DNA of 45,673 bases from JASLDZ01 sp964242895 (lineage in GTDB: Bacteria; Pseudomonadota; Alphaproteobacteria; Caulobacterales; Caulobacteraceae): positions 1 to 45,673 of the forward strand of contig CAXTBN010000017.1 of assembly GCA_964242895.1 (NCBI GenBank), read 5' to 3'. The notes under the pieces are model-generated. The model was not told the DNA's origin, did no database searches, and saw nothing but the letters and a program-made list of their open reading frames with translations. The position numbers were made by a program, and so were the translations under genes. This document shows, in pieces, positions 35,545 through 43,655 of the stretch (position 1 is the first letter of the stretch; each line of letters opens with the position of its first letter).

Positions 35545-36288
35545 TCAGGACCCGGCCCGACCCGCCGCCTGGCCGGCCATCCGCAGCATCGCCACCAGCC
35601 GCGCCCGCGTCTCGCCGTCCGCCACGCCGTCCACCCGCGTCGGCCGCCAGTGGCGCTGGAAGGCGCGCACCACGGTGGCCGTGTCGGCGTCGAAGCGGCC
35701 GGAGGGCGGGAGGTCGTAGCCGAGGCGGGTCAGGCCGGCCTGCAGGGCGAACACGCCGACGCCCTCCTCGCTCTCGGCCAGGGGCTCGCCAGGGGAGGCG
35801 TCGGGCTCGGCCCACAGGCCGTGGCCCCGGCGGGCGAGCTCGGCCCACGGGAACAGCTCGCCGGGGTCCTCCTTGCGCGCGGGGGCCACGTCGGAGTGCG
35901 CCAGGATGCGCGCGTCGGGCACGCTCCAGCGCACGCGCACCCCGTCCAGCAGCGCGCAGACGGCGTCCACCTGCGCGGGCGGGAACGCGCGGTAGCCGTG
36001 CTCGTGGCCCGGGTTGACGATCTCCACGCCGATCGAGACGGCGTTCACGTCGCGCTCGCCGCGCCAGGACGACACACCCGCGTGCCAGGCGCGCCGCGCC
36101 TCCGGCACCAAGGCGAAGACGCGGCCGTCCTCCTCGACCAGCCAGTGGGCGGAGACCTTGGCGGCGGGGTCGCGCAGGCGCTCCAGCGCGGCCGCGCCGG
36201 TGGCCATGCCGGTGTAGTGCAGCACCACCATGTCCGGCGGCGCGCGTCGCGCGTCGAAGTTGGGCGAGGGGGCGTCGACGATCTCCAC
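35545..36288 (-). CDS. N-acetylmuramoyl-L-alanine amidase with C-terminal peptidoglycan-binding domain
   Basis: A 247-residue amidase_2 (AmpD/AmiD-type) zinc enzyme that cuts the MurNAc-L-Ala bond. Zn ligands expected at His24 (VVLHYTGM), His131 (ILAHSDVAPARKEDPGELF) and Asp141; Glu89 in SIGVEIVNPG and Lys139 fit the catalytic positions. Residues about 180-245 form a peptidoglycan-binding repeat (LQAGLTRLGYDLPPSGRFD, VVRAFQRHW). No signal peptide is seen at this start, so it resembles cytoplasmic AmpD in muropeptide recycling. GTG at 36288 is chosen; a CTG at 36354 overlapping the upstream stop as CTGA would add 22 residues. Confidence 0.9.
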   Translation of the reverse strand: MEIVDAPSPNFDARRAPPDMVVLHYTGMATGAAALERLRDPAAKVSAHWLVEEDGRVFALVPEARRAWHAGVSSWRGERDVNAVSIGVEIVNPGHEHGYRAFPPAQVDAVCALLDGVRVRWSVPDARILAHSDVAPARKEDPGELFPWAELARRGHGLWAEPDASPGEPLAESEEGVGVFALQAGLTRLGYDLPPSGRFDADTATVVRAFQRHWRPTRVDGVADGETRARLVAMLRMAGQAAGRAGS

Positions 36289-36350
36289 GCCGGCCGTGTG
36301 GGGCCGGCGGGCCCGCGCGACAAGCCCGGCGGGGTCGGCCGCCGCCCGGC

Positions 36351-36848
36351 TCAGCTCGCGGCGAGCGTCCGCAGGCACGCCGCCCGCACCCTGGCGAGCG
36401 ACGGCGGCCACACGCCGCGCACCGCCCGGACCGCCCGTCGCCGGTAGGCCGGGACGTCCTTGACCGTGTCCTCGATGAACGGAGCGCCGCACACCCGGCC
36501 CACGGTCAGGCTCCGAGGCCCGTCCTCTGAACCGAGGACGGCGAGCACCGCGCGCGGGTTGCGCGGCAGCGCGAAGGCCAGGGCGATGCCGAGCCCTTCG
36601 GAGGCGCCCGCGTCCGTTCCTGGCGCGAGCTTGGGCGCGAGCGCGATCCAGCGGGCGTCGCCGCTCCCGATCCGACGCTCGACGCCCTGCCATCGGTTCG
36701 ACCTCCCGAGCGCGTCGACCGCGCCCTTGGCGCCGTCCTGGCGGATGGAGGCCTCGATCGACGCCGGAGAGAGCGGCGGCGCGGCGCGGACCGCCTGCAC
36801 CGTCGCGCTCAGCAGCACGGACGCGAGCGAAAGCGTCGCCAGTCTCAA
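36351..36848 (-). CDS. Conserved hypothetical secreted protein
   Basis: A 165-residue protein with a signal peptide (LATLSLASVLLSATVQAVRA). The body has a pattern I recall from many uncharacterised proteobacterial proteins: IEASIRQDGAKGAVDALG, SGDARWIALAPKLAPGTDAG, and EGLGIALAFALPRNPRAVL, then two cysteines (VCGAPF and RAACLRT) that may form a disulfide. Function unknown; the repeated helices suggest a HEAT-like fold. The TTG start overlaps the upstream stop as TTGA (36845-36848), so it is coupled to the small membrane protein gene. Confidence 0.7.
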   Translation of the reverse strand: MRLATLSLASVLLSATVQAVRAAPPLSPASIEASIRQDGAKGAVDALGRSNRWQGVERRIGSGDARWIALAPKLAPGTDAGASEGLGIALAFALPRNPRAVLAVLGSEDGPRSLTVGRVCGAPFIEDTVKDVPAYRRRAVRAVRGVWPPSLARVRAACLRTLAAS

Positions 36849-37120
36849 CCGGCGTCCCAGCCGTAGCCGGTCCAGCGCGCGGAGATCACCGCGGGTCCGC
36901 CCGCGCGGCCGCCGCGCGCCTTGGCCACGGCGAGCGCCAAGAGGACCAGCGCCAGCGCCAGCACGGCCACCACGGCCAGCGCCGCGGCGAACAGCAGCGC
37001 CACCACGCCCGCGGCGGCGGTCGCGGCCAGGGCCGCCGCTCCGCCCAGCAGCCAGCCGAGCGGGCCCGGCGTACGCGCGGGCGGCGGTGCGGAGCGCAGG
37101 AGAACGGGCGGCGCGGCCAT
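36845..37120 (-). CDS. Small Ala-rich membrane protein
   Basis: A 91-residue protein with a Pro-rich N-terminus (MAAPPVLLRSAPPPARTPGP), two closely spaced hydrophobic segments (LGWLLGGAAALAATAAAGVV and LLFAAALAVVAVLALALVLL), and a basic then aromatic tail ending WTGYGWDAG. I do not recognise a family. ATG at 37120 with GGAG six bases upstream is favoured; an ATG 14 codons further upstream is possible. It begins the small minus-strand operon that continues with the secreted protein and the amidase. Confidence 0.6.
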   Translation of the reverse strand: MAAPPVLLRSAPPPARTPGPLGWLLGGAAALAATAAAGVVALLFAAALAVVAVLALALVLLALAVAKARGGRAGGPAVISARWTGYGWDAG

Positions 37121-37246
37121 CGGAGGCTCCGCGGGAGGAGGACGGGCGTGTCCCGGCCGCATCTTTCCGGCGCGGGCGCGCACGCGTCAATCGCCGCGGC
37201 GCCCTCGCCCGTTCCCCCGCCGGCCCTCGCCCGCTAAACGGGCGAT

Positions 37247-37969
37247 ATGACCCCCGCGCTTCTCCTCATGGCGAGCCTCGCGCTCCAGGACGCCCCGTCC
37301 GCCGCCACCACGCCGCCCGCCGCCGCCGAGCCCGCGGCCGCCTCCGCCGCACCCGCGCTGACGAGCGCCCCTGCGGACGACTACGGCTTCACGGCCTGGT
37401 GCCGCGGCGCCCTGACCGGCCACATGGAGCTCGGCGCCGCCGCCGCGCCCGAGATCGCGCGCGTCGAGCAGGACAAGGCGAACAAGCTGCTGGAAGGCAA
37501 GTCGGGCGCGGAGGCCGACCGGATCCGCGCTTCCCTGGCCAAGGACGTCGCGCGCGAGGCGGAGCTCGACACCGAGCAGCAGAAGGCCGGCAAGATGTAC
37601 CTCGCCCTCTACCAGTCCGCGCTGGAGGCGGCGGAGGCCGCGGGCGCCAATCACAGCCAGGGGGAAGAGGACGCGGGCCAGGGCTATCGCATCTGGTCGG
37701 CCGCCCGCGCCGCCTCGCCGCAGACGCAGATGTACTCCTACCTGATGTGGGAGCTGCCGGGCCGGTGTGAGACCGCCGCGCGCGCGCTTAAATCCCACTC
37801 AGGCCTGCTCGGGGCTGCGTTCAAGCGAGCGGACGCGCAGGCTCCGCAGGACGCGCCCACCCCGCCGGCCGCCGATCCCGCTCCAGCCGCGGACGCGCCC
37901 GCGCCGCCCGCCACCGACACGCCGGCCGCCCCGCCGCTGCGCCCCACCGCTCCCGCGCCGGGAGCCTGA
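37247..37969 (+). CDS. Hypothetical secreted protein with Ala/Pro-rich ends
   Basis: A 240-residue protein: a short hydrophobic start (TPALLLMASLALQ), an Ala/Pro-rich linker, a folded central domain (about 45-185) with DDYGFTAWCRGALTGHMELG, YLALYQSALEAAEAAG, QGYRIWSAARAASP and YLMWELPGRCETAARAL, then a Pro/Ala tail. The two cysteines could pair. No named family recognised, though the YGFTAWCRGAL type motif is one I associate with uncharacterised Caulobacterales proteins. It ends five bases before the aminotransferase start. Confidence 0.6.
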   Translation: MTPALLLMASLALQDAPSAATTPPAAAEPAAASAAPALTSAPADDYGFTAWCRGALTGHMELGAAAAPEIARVEQDKANKLLEGKSGAEADRIRASLAKDVAREAELDTEQQKAGKMYLALYQSALEAAEAAGANHSQGEEDAGQGYRIWSAARAASPQTQMYSYLMWELPGRCETAARALKSHSGLLGAAFKRADAQAPQDAPTPPAADPAPAADAPAPPATDTPAAPPLRPTAPAPGA

Positions 37970-37974
37970 CGCGC

Positions 37975-39177
37975 ATGGAGCTGCAGTCGGCGGCGCTGCG
38001 GCGCATCCAGCCTTCCGCGACGGTGGCCATGAGCGCAAAGGCGCGCGCGCTCGCCGCCGAGGGCCGCGACATCATCGGCCTCGCCGCCGGCGAGCCGGAC
38101 TTCGACACGCCCGACTTCGTCAAGGAGGCCGCCATCAAGGCCATCCGCGATGGCCGCACCAAGTACACCGACCCCGACGGCATGCCCCAGCTGAAGCGCG
38201 CCGTGGCCGACAAGTTCGCCCGCGAGAACGGCCTGGAGTACGCGCCCTCGCAGGTGCACGTGGCCCCCGGCGGCAAGGCGGTGATCTACAACGCGCTCCT
38301 GGCCACGCTGTCGCCCGGCGACGAGGTGGTGATCCCGACCCCCTACTGGGTCAGCTACCCCGACATGGTGCTCCTGGCCGGCGGTGAGCCCGTGTTCGCC
38401 CACGCCACGGAGGCGGACGGCTTCAAGCTCCGTCCGGAGGCGCTGGAGGCGGCGATCACGCCGCGCACCAAGTGGCTGATCCTGAACTCGCCCTCCAACC
38501 CGTCGGGCGCGGCTCACACCGAGGGCGAGCTGCAGGCGCTGGGCGAGGTGCTGCTGCGCCACCCGCACGTCTGGGTGCTGACGGACGACATGTACGAGCA
38601 CCTGGTGTTCGACGGATTCCGCTTCACCACCATCGCCCAGGTGGTCCCGGAGCTGAAGGCGCGGACGCTGACCATGAACGGCGTCTCCAAGGCCTACGCC
38701 ATGACCGGGTGGCGCATCGGCTACGCCGCCGGGCCCGAGCCGCTGATCAAGCTCATGGGCAAGGCCATCGGCCAGACCACCTCCAACGCCTCGTCGATCA
38801 GCCAGTGGGCGGCCGTGGCGGCGCTGGACGGCCCGCAGGACTTCATGGCCGAGCGCACGCGCGCCTTCCAGGACCGGCGCGACCTCGTCGTCTCCATGCT
38901 CAACCAAGCGGCGGGGCTGTCGTGCCCGCGGCCGGAGGGTGCGTTCTACGTCTACCCGTCCATTGGCGGCCTGCTCGGCAAGCGCGCACCCTCCGGCGCC
39001 GAGATCGCCACGGACGAGGACTTCGCCACCGCGCTCCTCGACGCGGAGGGCGTGGCGGTCGTCCACGGCGCGGCCTTCGGCCTCTCGCCGCACTTCCGCG
39101 TCAGCTACGCCACCAGCGACGCCGTGCTGGAGGACGCCTGCGCGCGCATCCAGCGCTTCTGCGCGAGCCTGACCTGA
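37975..39177 (+). CDS. Aspartate aminotransferase (class I, subgroup 1b)
   Basis: A 400-residue PLP enzyme. The motifs are DIIGLAAGEPDFDTPDFV near the start, TKYTDPDGMPQLKRAVADKF, the cofactor region PTPYWVSYPDMVLLAGG, SPSNPSGA with the substrate-binding Asn, and the Schiff-base Lys in NGVSKAYAMTGWRIGYAAG. HFRVSYATS holds the carboxylate-binding Arg. This is the rhizobial/Thermus-type aspartate aminotransferase and may also act as a prephenate transaminase. ATG start; its stop overlaps the next gene as CTGA. Confidence 0.93.
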   Translation: MELQSAALRRIQPSATVAMSAKARALAAEGRDIIGLAAGEPDFDTPDFVKEAAIKAIRDGRTKYTDPDGMPQLKRAVADKFARENGLEYAPSQVHVAPGGKAVIYNALLATLSPGDEVVIPTPYWVSYPDMVLLAGGEPVFAHATEADGFKLRPEALEAAITPRTKWLILNSPSNPSGAAHTEGELQALGEVLLRHPHVWVLTDDMYEHLVFDGFRFTTIAQVVPELKARTLTMNGVSKAYAMTGWRIGYAAGPEPLIKLMGKAIGQTTSNASSISQWAAVAALDGPQDFMAERTRAFQDRRDLVVSMLNQAAGLSCPRPEGAFYVYPSIGGLLGKRAPSGAEIATDEDFATALLDAEGVAVVHGAAFGLSPHFRVSYATSDAVLEDACARIQRFCASLT

Positions 39178-40208
39178 CGGTCGGCGCCTTCCCGCCGCCC
39201 GTCGCCGCCCTGGCGCTGGCCGCGGGGCTCGCCTGGGCGGGGAGCGCGCTCCTGGTCCGAAGCGGCTGGCTCGACACGCCGGGCGAGCGCTCCAGCCACG
39301 TGCGACCCACGCGCACGGGCGGAGGCCTGGCCATCGCCGCGGGCGTCCTCGCCGGCGCGGCGCTGGCCGCCGCCCGCGCGGACGGCGCGCCGATCGCCGA
39401 TGTCGCGCTGGTGCTGGCCGCCGCCCTCGCCATGGCCGGCCTGGGTGCGCTGGATGATCGCTTCGCCCTCGACGCCCGGCTGAAGCTGCTCGTCGGCGTC
39501 GCCCTCTCGGCGGGGGTGGCGAGCGCCCTGCCCCACCCGCGCGTCCTGCCGCTCGCGCCGGGCCTCGACCTGCCGCTCGCGGAGTGGGTCAGCGTCGGCG
39601 GCGCGGCGCTGTGGGTGTTGACCGTGCTCAACGCGATCAACTTCATGGACGGGGCGGACGGCCTGGTCCCCGGCGGCCTGCCGATCGCCTTCGCCGCGCT
39701 GGGCGTCGCCGCCTGGGCCGGCGGCGCCGGGCAGGTCGCGGTCGTCTGCGCCCTCGCCTGCGCCGCTTACCTGGGTTTCCTGCCGTGGAACCTCGCAGGG
39801 CGGCTGTTCCAGGGCGACGCCGGCTCCCTGTTCGGCGGCTTCCTGTTCGCCGGCCTGCACCTCGCCGCCGCAGGTCGCGGAGCCGTCCCGCTGCTGTTCG
39901 GGCCGGTGCTGCTGCTGCCCTGGCTGACGGACGTGCTGCTGACCCTGCTCCGCCGCGCCCGCGCCCGTCGCCCCCTCCTCAGCGCCCACCGCGAGCACCT
40001 GTACCAGCGCTGGCTGCAGGTCACCGGCCGCCCGCACCTCGCGCTGGCTTGGCGCAACGCCGCCGTGGGCTTGGTGGCGGTGGCGGTGGCGGCGAGCATG
40101 TGGCTCGCGCCATGGACCTGGCAGGGGCCGCTGTTCGCTGTGGCCGTCGCGGCGAGCGTCCTGGCGTGGCGCCTCGCCAGCCGACGCCTGGACGCCGCGA
40201 CCGCCTAG
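39174..40208 (+). CDS. WecA/WbpL-like polyprenyl-phosphate sugar-1-phosphate transferase, probable CTG start
   Basis: A 344-residue membrane enzyme of the MraY/WecA family that puts a sugar-1-phosphate on undecaprenyl phosphate to start a surface glycan. About ten hydrophobic helices; SSHVRPTRTGGGLAIAAG, GALDDRFALDARLKLLVG, NAINFMDGADGLVPGG, FQGDAGSLFGGF and SAHREHLYQRW are the family motifs. There is no ATG, GTG or TTG before helix 1, while a CTG at 39174 overlaps the aminotransferase stop as CTGA. The next canonical start, GTG 39300, would remove helix 1. The sugar is unknown. Confidence 0.85.
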   Translation: MTVGAFPPPVAALALAAGLAWAGSALLVRSGWLDTPGERSSHVRPTRTGGGLAIAAGVLAGAALAAARADGAPIADVALVLAAALAMAGLGALDDRFALDARLKLLVGVALSAGVASALPHPRVLPLAPGLDLPLAEWVSVGGAALWVLTVLNAINFMDGADGLVPGGLPIAFAALGVAAWAGGAGQVAVVCALACAAYLGFLPWNLAGRLFQGDAGSLFGGFLFAGLHLAAAGRGAVPLLFGPVLLLPWLTDVLLTLLRRARARRPLLSAHREHLYQRWLQVTGRPHLALAWRNAAVGLVAVAVAASMWLAPWTWQGPLFAVAVAASVLAWRLASRRLDAATA

Positions 40209-41215
40209 GCGGTGCGGCTCACCGCGAAGTCGGCCAGCTCCTCCAGCGCCTCGCGCCAGGGCCCGCGCGCGAAGCCGGACAGCGCCGCCTTGGCCTCGTC
40301 CGCATAGCGCTGCGCAAGCTCCAGGGTGGCGGAGAGCGCGCCCGTGCCCACCACCAATTCGCGCGCGCGGCGGAAGTCGGCCTCGACGCCCGAGCGGTCG
40401 GAGAAGGCGCGCTCCCAGAAGCCGCGCTCGCGCGCGCCGGTGCGGCGCACGGCCAGGATCAGCGGCAGGGTCGCCTTGCCTTCGCGGAAATCGTCGCCCG
40501 CATTCTTGCCGAGCTCGGCCGAGGCGCCGCCGTAGTCCAACGCGTCGTCGACCAGCTGGAAGGCGTAGCCGAGCTTCAGCCCGTAGCAGCGCAGCGCCTC
40601 CACCCCGGCCGCCGACGCCCCGGCCACCAGCGCGCCCGACTGGCCGGCGGCGGCGAACAGCTCGGCGGTCTTGCCGCGCACGATCTCCAGGTAGGTGGCT
40701 TCGTCGAGGTCGAGGTCGAGGGCCCGGGTCAGCTGCAGCACCTCGCCCTCGGCGATCACGCGGCTTGCGCGTGCCAGGACGTCGAGGGCGCGCAGGCTGT
40801 CGGTCTCAACCATCAGCTCGAAGGCGCGGGCGAACAGGAAATCGCCCACCAGCACGGACTGCGCGCCGCCCCAGATCAGGTGCGCGGCCACCTTGCCGCG
40901 TCGGAGCTGGCTGCCGTCCACCACGTCGTCGTGCAGCAGGGTCGCCGTGTGGATGAACTCCACCGCGGCGGCGAGCTTCAGCGCCGCGTCGCCCTCCCCG
41001 CCCGCGAGGCGCGAGGCGGCCACCGTCACCAGCGGCCTCAGGCGCTTGCCGCCGGCGGCGACGAGGTGGTCGGCCAGCGCCGGGATCAGCGGCACGGGGC
41101 TGTCCATCCGCGACACGATCAGCGCGTCCACCCGGCCCATGTCCGCGCGCGCGAGCTCCACCAGCCGGTCCACGGTGGCCGGGCGGCGGGTCAGGACGGG
41201 GACGGCGGCGTCCAA
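40205..41215 (-). CDS. Trans-polyprenyl (octaprenyl/decaprenyl) diphosphate synthase
   Basis: A 336-residue prenyltransferase making the ubiquinone side chain. First Asp-rich motif LLHDDVVDGSQLRRG, second QLVDDALDYGG, plus GGKRLRPLVTVAASRL and FREGKATLPLILA. It resembles IspB-type octaprenyl synthases; alphaproteobacteria commonly make UQ-10, so the product could be C50. TTG at 41215 is chosen; a GTG 13 codons later is an alternative. Its TAG stop shares three bases with the stop of the convergent transferase gene (CTAG at 40205-40208). Confidence 0.92.
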   Translation of the reverse strand: MDAAVPVLTRRPATVDRLVELARADMGRVDALIVSRMDSPVPLIPALADHLVAAGGKRLRPLVTVAASRLAGGEGDAALKLAAAVEFIHTATLLHDDVVDGSQLRRGKVAAHLIWGGAQSVLVGDFLFARAFELMVETDSLRALDVLARASRVIAEGEVLQLTRALDLDLDEATYLEIVRGKTAELFAAAGQSGALVAGASAAGVEALRCYGLKLGYAFQLVDDALDYGGASAELGKNAGDDFREGKATLPLILAVRRTGARERGFWERAFSDRSGVEADFRRARELVVGTGALSATLELAQRYADEAKAALSGFARGPWREALEELADFAVSRTA

Positions 41216-41305
41216 GGGGCGGCGGGCTCCTGACACGGGCGGGGCGCGCGGGCGTTGGCCGGACGCGTGCAGGCGTGCAGATAGCGTGCGGGAGGCCCGA
41301 CCGCC

Positions 41306-42079
41306 ATGCCGGATGAGTGCGCCCCAGGGTCGGACCCTTCGGCGGAGACGGACGAGGTGGCCCTGCTCGGCGGCCGCGTGCGCCTGCGCCAACGGGTGCG
41401 CGGCTATCGGGCGGGTCTGGACGCCGCGCTGCTGGCCGCCGCCGTGGAGGCCGCGCCGGGCGAGCGCGTCGTGGAGCTCGGCTGCGGCGCGGGAGGCGCG
41501 CTCCTGCCGGCGGCCGTGCGCAACGCCGGGGCGAGCTTCACCGGCGTGGAGCGTGACGCGGCCGCAGCGGCCCTCGCCCGCGGGAACGCGGCGCTGAACG
41601 GGCTGGAGACGCGGGTCGAGGTCCGCGAGGGCTGCCTTACGGACGGGCCCGTCAACCGCGGCGGCGGCCGGTTCGACGCCGCTTTCAGCAACCCGCCCTT
41701 TTTCGACGACCCGTCCGCCCTGCGCCCGCCCGCGCCCGAGCGGCGCGGCGCCTGGATGGCCGACCACGGGCTCGCCGCCTGGTGCGCCTGGCTGCTGGCG
41801 GCGGTGCGCGACGGGGGGCGGATCACCGTGGTGCACCGCGCGGACCGGCTCGCCGACCTGCTCGCCGGCCTCGTGGCCAGGGGCGGCGGCGGGCTGGCGG
41901 TGCGGCCGGTGCACCCCTTCGCGGACGCGCCGGCCAAGCGCGTGCTGGTGCGCGCCGTGCGGGGCTCGCGCGCGCCGTTGGCGCTCTTGCCGCCGCTGGT
42001 GCTGCACACGCGCGACGCCGCGGGGCACACGACGGAGGCGGATGCGGTGCTGCGCGGGGAGGCGCGGCTGGGGTGGTGA
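41306..42079 (+). CDS. TrmN6-like SAM-dependent methyltransferase
   Basis: A 257-residue methyltransferase. LGGRVRLRQRVRGYRAGLDAALL at the start, SAM motif I ERVVELGCGAGGALL, the acidic GVERDAAA, and the catalytic N6-adenine type motif FSNPPFF. These fit the tRNA1(Val) adenine-37 N6-methyltransferase family; an rRNA or other RNA target cannot be excluded. The conserved layout is divergent from the prenyl synthase gene. ATG start. Confidence 0.82.
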   Translation: MPDECAPGSDPSAETDEVALLGGRVRLRQRVRGYRAGLDAALLAAAVEAAPGERVVELGCGAGGALLPAAVRNAGASFTGVERDAAAAALARGNAALNGLETRVEVREGCLTDGPVNRGGGRFDAAFSNPPFFDDPSALRPPAPERRGAWMADHGLAAWCAWLLAAVRDGGRITVVHRADRLADLLAGLVARGGGGLAVRPVHPFADAPAKRVLVRAVRGSRAPLALLPPLVLHTRDAAGHTTEADAVLRGEARLGW

Positions 42080-42208
42080 GGCGCAAGAGAGGTGGTGCAC
42101 GCCGTGCATGACGCCTTCTCCGTCCCCCTCGGGCTTGATCCGAGAGCTCGAGCACCGCGTCGACCTTGCGTGAGGGTACGGCCGTCCCGACGGGCGAGGA
42201 TCATCTCC

Positions 42209-42338
42209 ACGCGGGGCGTCCCTAGATCAGCAAGTTCGACGCCCCCGCAGGGCGTTGAATGACCTAGGGGGCCCCGCGTCCCGACGCCCACGCGCGAAGC
42301 GGAGCCTGCGCAGGCAGGTCGCGTTGACGTGACCGAGC
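42209..42338 (-). repeat. Dispersed palindromic repeat, copy 3, downstream of ku
   Basis: Read on the minus strand: GCTCGG, CGTCAACG, CGACCTGCCTG, GCTCCGCTTCGCG, GCGTCGGGACGCGGGG, then the inner palindrome ATTCAACGCCCTGC/GGGGGCGTCGAAC, and an inverted GGGACGCCCCGCG. The inner palindrome matches 555-580 of copy 1, and the GACCTGCCTG block matches copy 2. It fills much of the 287-base gap 42080-42366; the rest (42080-42208) shows nothing I can name. Confidence 0.72.
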
Positions 42339-42366
42339 ATGGTGGCAGCCACCGCCCTCGCCGATG

Positions 42367-43290
42367 TCACCCCGCCTTGCGCCGCGGGGCCGCCCGACGT
42401 GGCGCGGCCTCCGCCGCCTTCGCCGCAGCGCCGCCCGCAGGCTTTGCAGCTGCAGCCTTGCCCGGCTTGGACGCCGCCTCGCCGGCCCCGACCTTGCCAC
42501 CGCGCGGCGGCTGCGCCCCCCCGCGCTGCAGGCTCGCCCGCAGCGCCTCCATGAGGTCGATCACCTTCGTGTCCTGCGGCGGGGCGGCCTCCGTGAGCAC
42601 CTGACCCTTCTTCTTCTCCTCGATCAGCGCCTTGAGCGCGTCCTCGTACCTGTCGTTGAAGGTCGACGGATCGAAGGCGCCCTCCTGCTGCTCGATGATC
42701 TTCTCGGCGATCGCGAGCATGTTCTTGTCCGCCTTGGCGTCGGGGATGTCGCGGAAATAGTCGTCGGCGTTGCGCACCTCGCCCTTGGTGCGCAGCGACC
42801 AGCAGACGATGCCCTTGCCCTGCGGCTCCAGCGCCATCAGCCGCTCGCGCGTCGACAGCACCACGCGGCCCAGCGCGATGCGCCCGGTCTCGCGCATGGC
42901 CTCGCGGATCACCGTGAAGGCCTCGGTGGCGATGTCGCCGTTGGGGGTCAGGAAGTAGGGATCGTTCCAGTACAGGCGGTCGATCTCGTCGGCGGCGACG
43001 AACCGCTCGATGTCGATCACCTTGGTGGACTCGAGCTTGACCGCCTTGATCTCCTCGTCGGTGACGGTGACGTACTGGTCCTTGGAGACCTCGAAGCCCT
43101 TGATCAGGCTGGAGCGCTCCACCGGCCCTGTGTCCGGGTCGGTGGTGACCATGCGGATGCGGTTGCCCGTCGCCGGGTTCAGCAAGTGGAAGCTGACGTC
43201 GCCCGCGCGCGACGAGGCGGTGTAGAGCGCCACCGGGCAGGTGACGAGCGACAGGCGCAGGTGCCCCTGCCAGGTCGGGCGCGCGGCCAT
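42367..43290 (-). CDS. ku: Non-homologous end-joining protein Ku
   Basis: A 307-residue bacterial Ku that binds DNA ends as a homodimer and recruits LigD. The core (residues 1 to about 260) begins TWQGHLRLSLVTCPVALYTA, then FHLLNPATGNRIRMVTTDP, VERSSLIKGFEVSKDQYV, KVIDIERFVAADEIDRLYW and RVVLSTRERLMALEPQGKG. The C-terminus is an unstructured Lys/Ala/Pro-rich tail, which in Ku proteins aids DNA binding. ATG at 43290 with GGAGG six bases upstream. No ligD is in the window. Confidence 0.95.
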   Translation of the reverse strand: MAARPTWQGHLRLSLVTCPVALYTASSRAGDVSFHLLNPATGNRIRMVTTDPDTGPVERSSLIKGFEVSKDQYVTVTDEEIKAVKLESTKVIDIERFVAADEIDRLYWNDPYFLTPNGDIATEAFTVIREAMRETGRIALGRVVLSTRERLMALEPQGKGIVCWSLRTKGEVRNADDYFRDIPDAKADKNMLAIAEKIIEQQEGAFDPSTFNDRYEDALKALIEEKKKGQVLTEAAPPQDTKVIDLMEALRASLQRGGAQPPRGGKVGAGEAASKPGKAAAAKPAGGAAAKAAEAAPRRAAPRRKAG

Positions 43291-43383
43291 GGCGGCCTCC
43301 TTGGGAAACAGCGACTCGGCCAACGGCGCTGCGCGCGAATCGTTCAGCTTGCGCCGCCGCGGCCGGCGCGCGAGGCGGAGCAC

Positions 43384-43632
43384 GTGATCGAGGTCGACGC
43401 CCGCGGCCACCGCTGCCCCATTCCCACCCTGCGCCTGCGCCGGGCGCTGGAGCGCGCCGCGCCCGGCGAGGAGGTCGCGCTCCGGGCCGACGACCCGCTC
43501 GCCCGCGTGGACGTGCCGCACTTCGTCCGCGAGCGCGGGCTGGAGCTGTTGCGCGAGGGCGCGGAGGGCGCCGGCTGGCGCTTCGTCGTGCGCAAGCCGT
43601 CGACGGGCGCGGCGGTCGTCACCAAGCCCTAA
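43384..43632 (+). CDS. TusA-family sulfurtransferase-like protein
   Basis: An 82-residue protein of the SirA/TusA fold. The active-site motif RGHRCPIPTLRLRRAL places Cys11 before Pro12-x-Pro14, as in sulfur-carrier TusA, followed by VALRADDPLARVDVPHFVRERG. It could deliver sulfur for tRNA thiolation or cofactor synthesis. GTG start with GAGG upstream. Divergent from ku, 23 bases before the popA-like gene on the same strand. Confidence 0.85.
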   Translation: MIEVDARGHRCPIPTLRLRRALERAAPGEEVALRADDPLARVDVPHFVRERGLELLREGAEGAGWRFVVRKPSTGAAVVTKP

Positions 43633-43655
43633 CCTCCGGCCGGCTAGGCTGGGGC

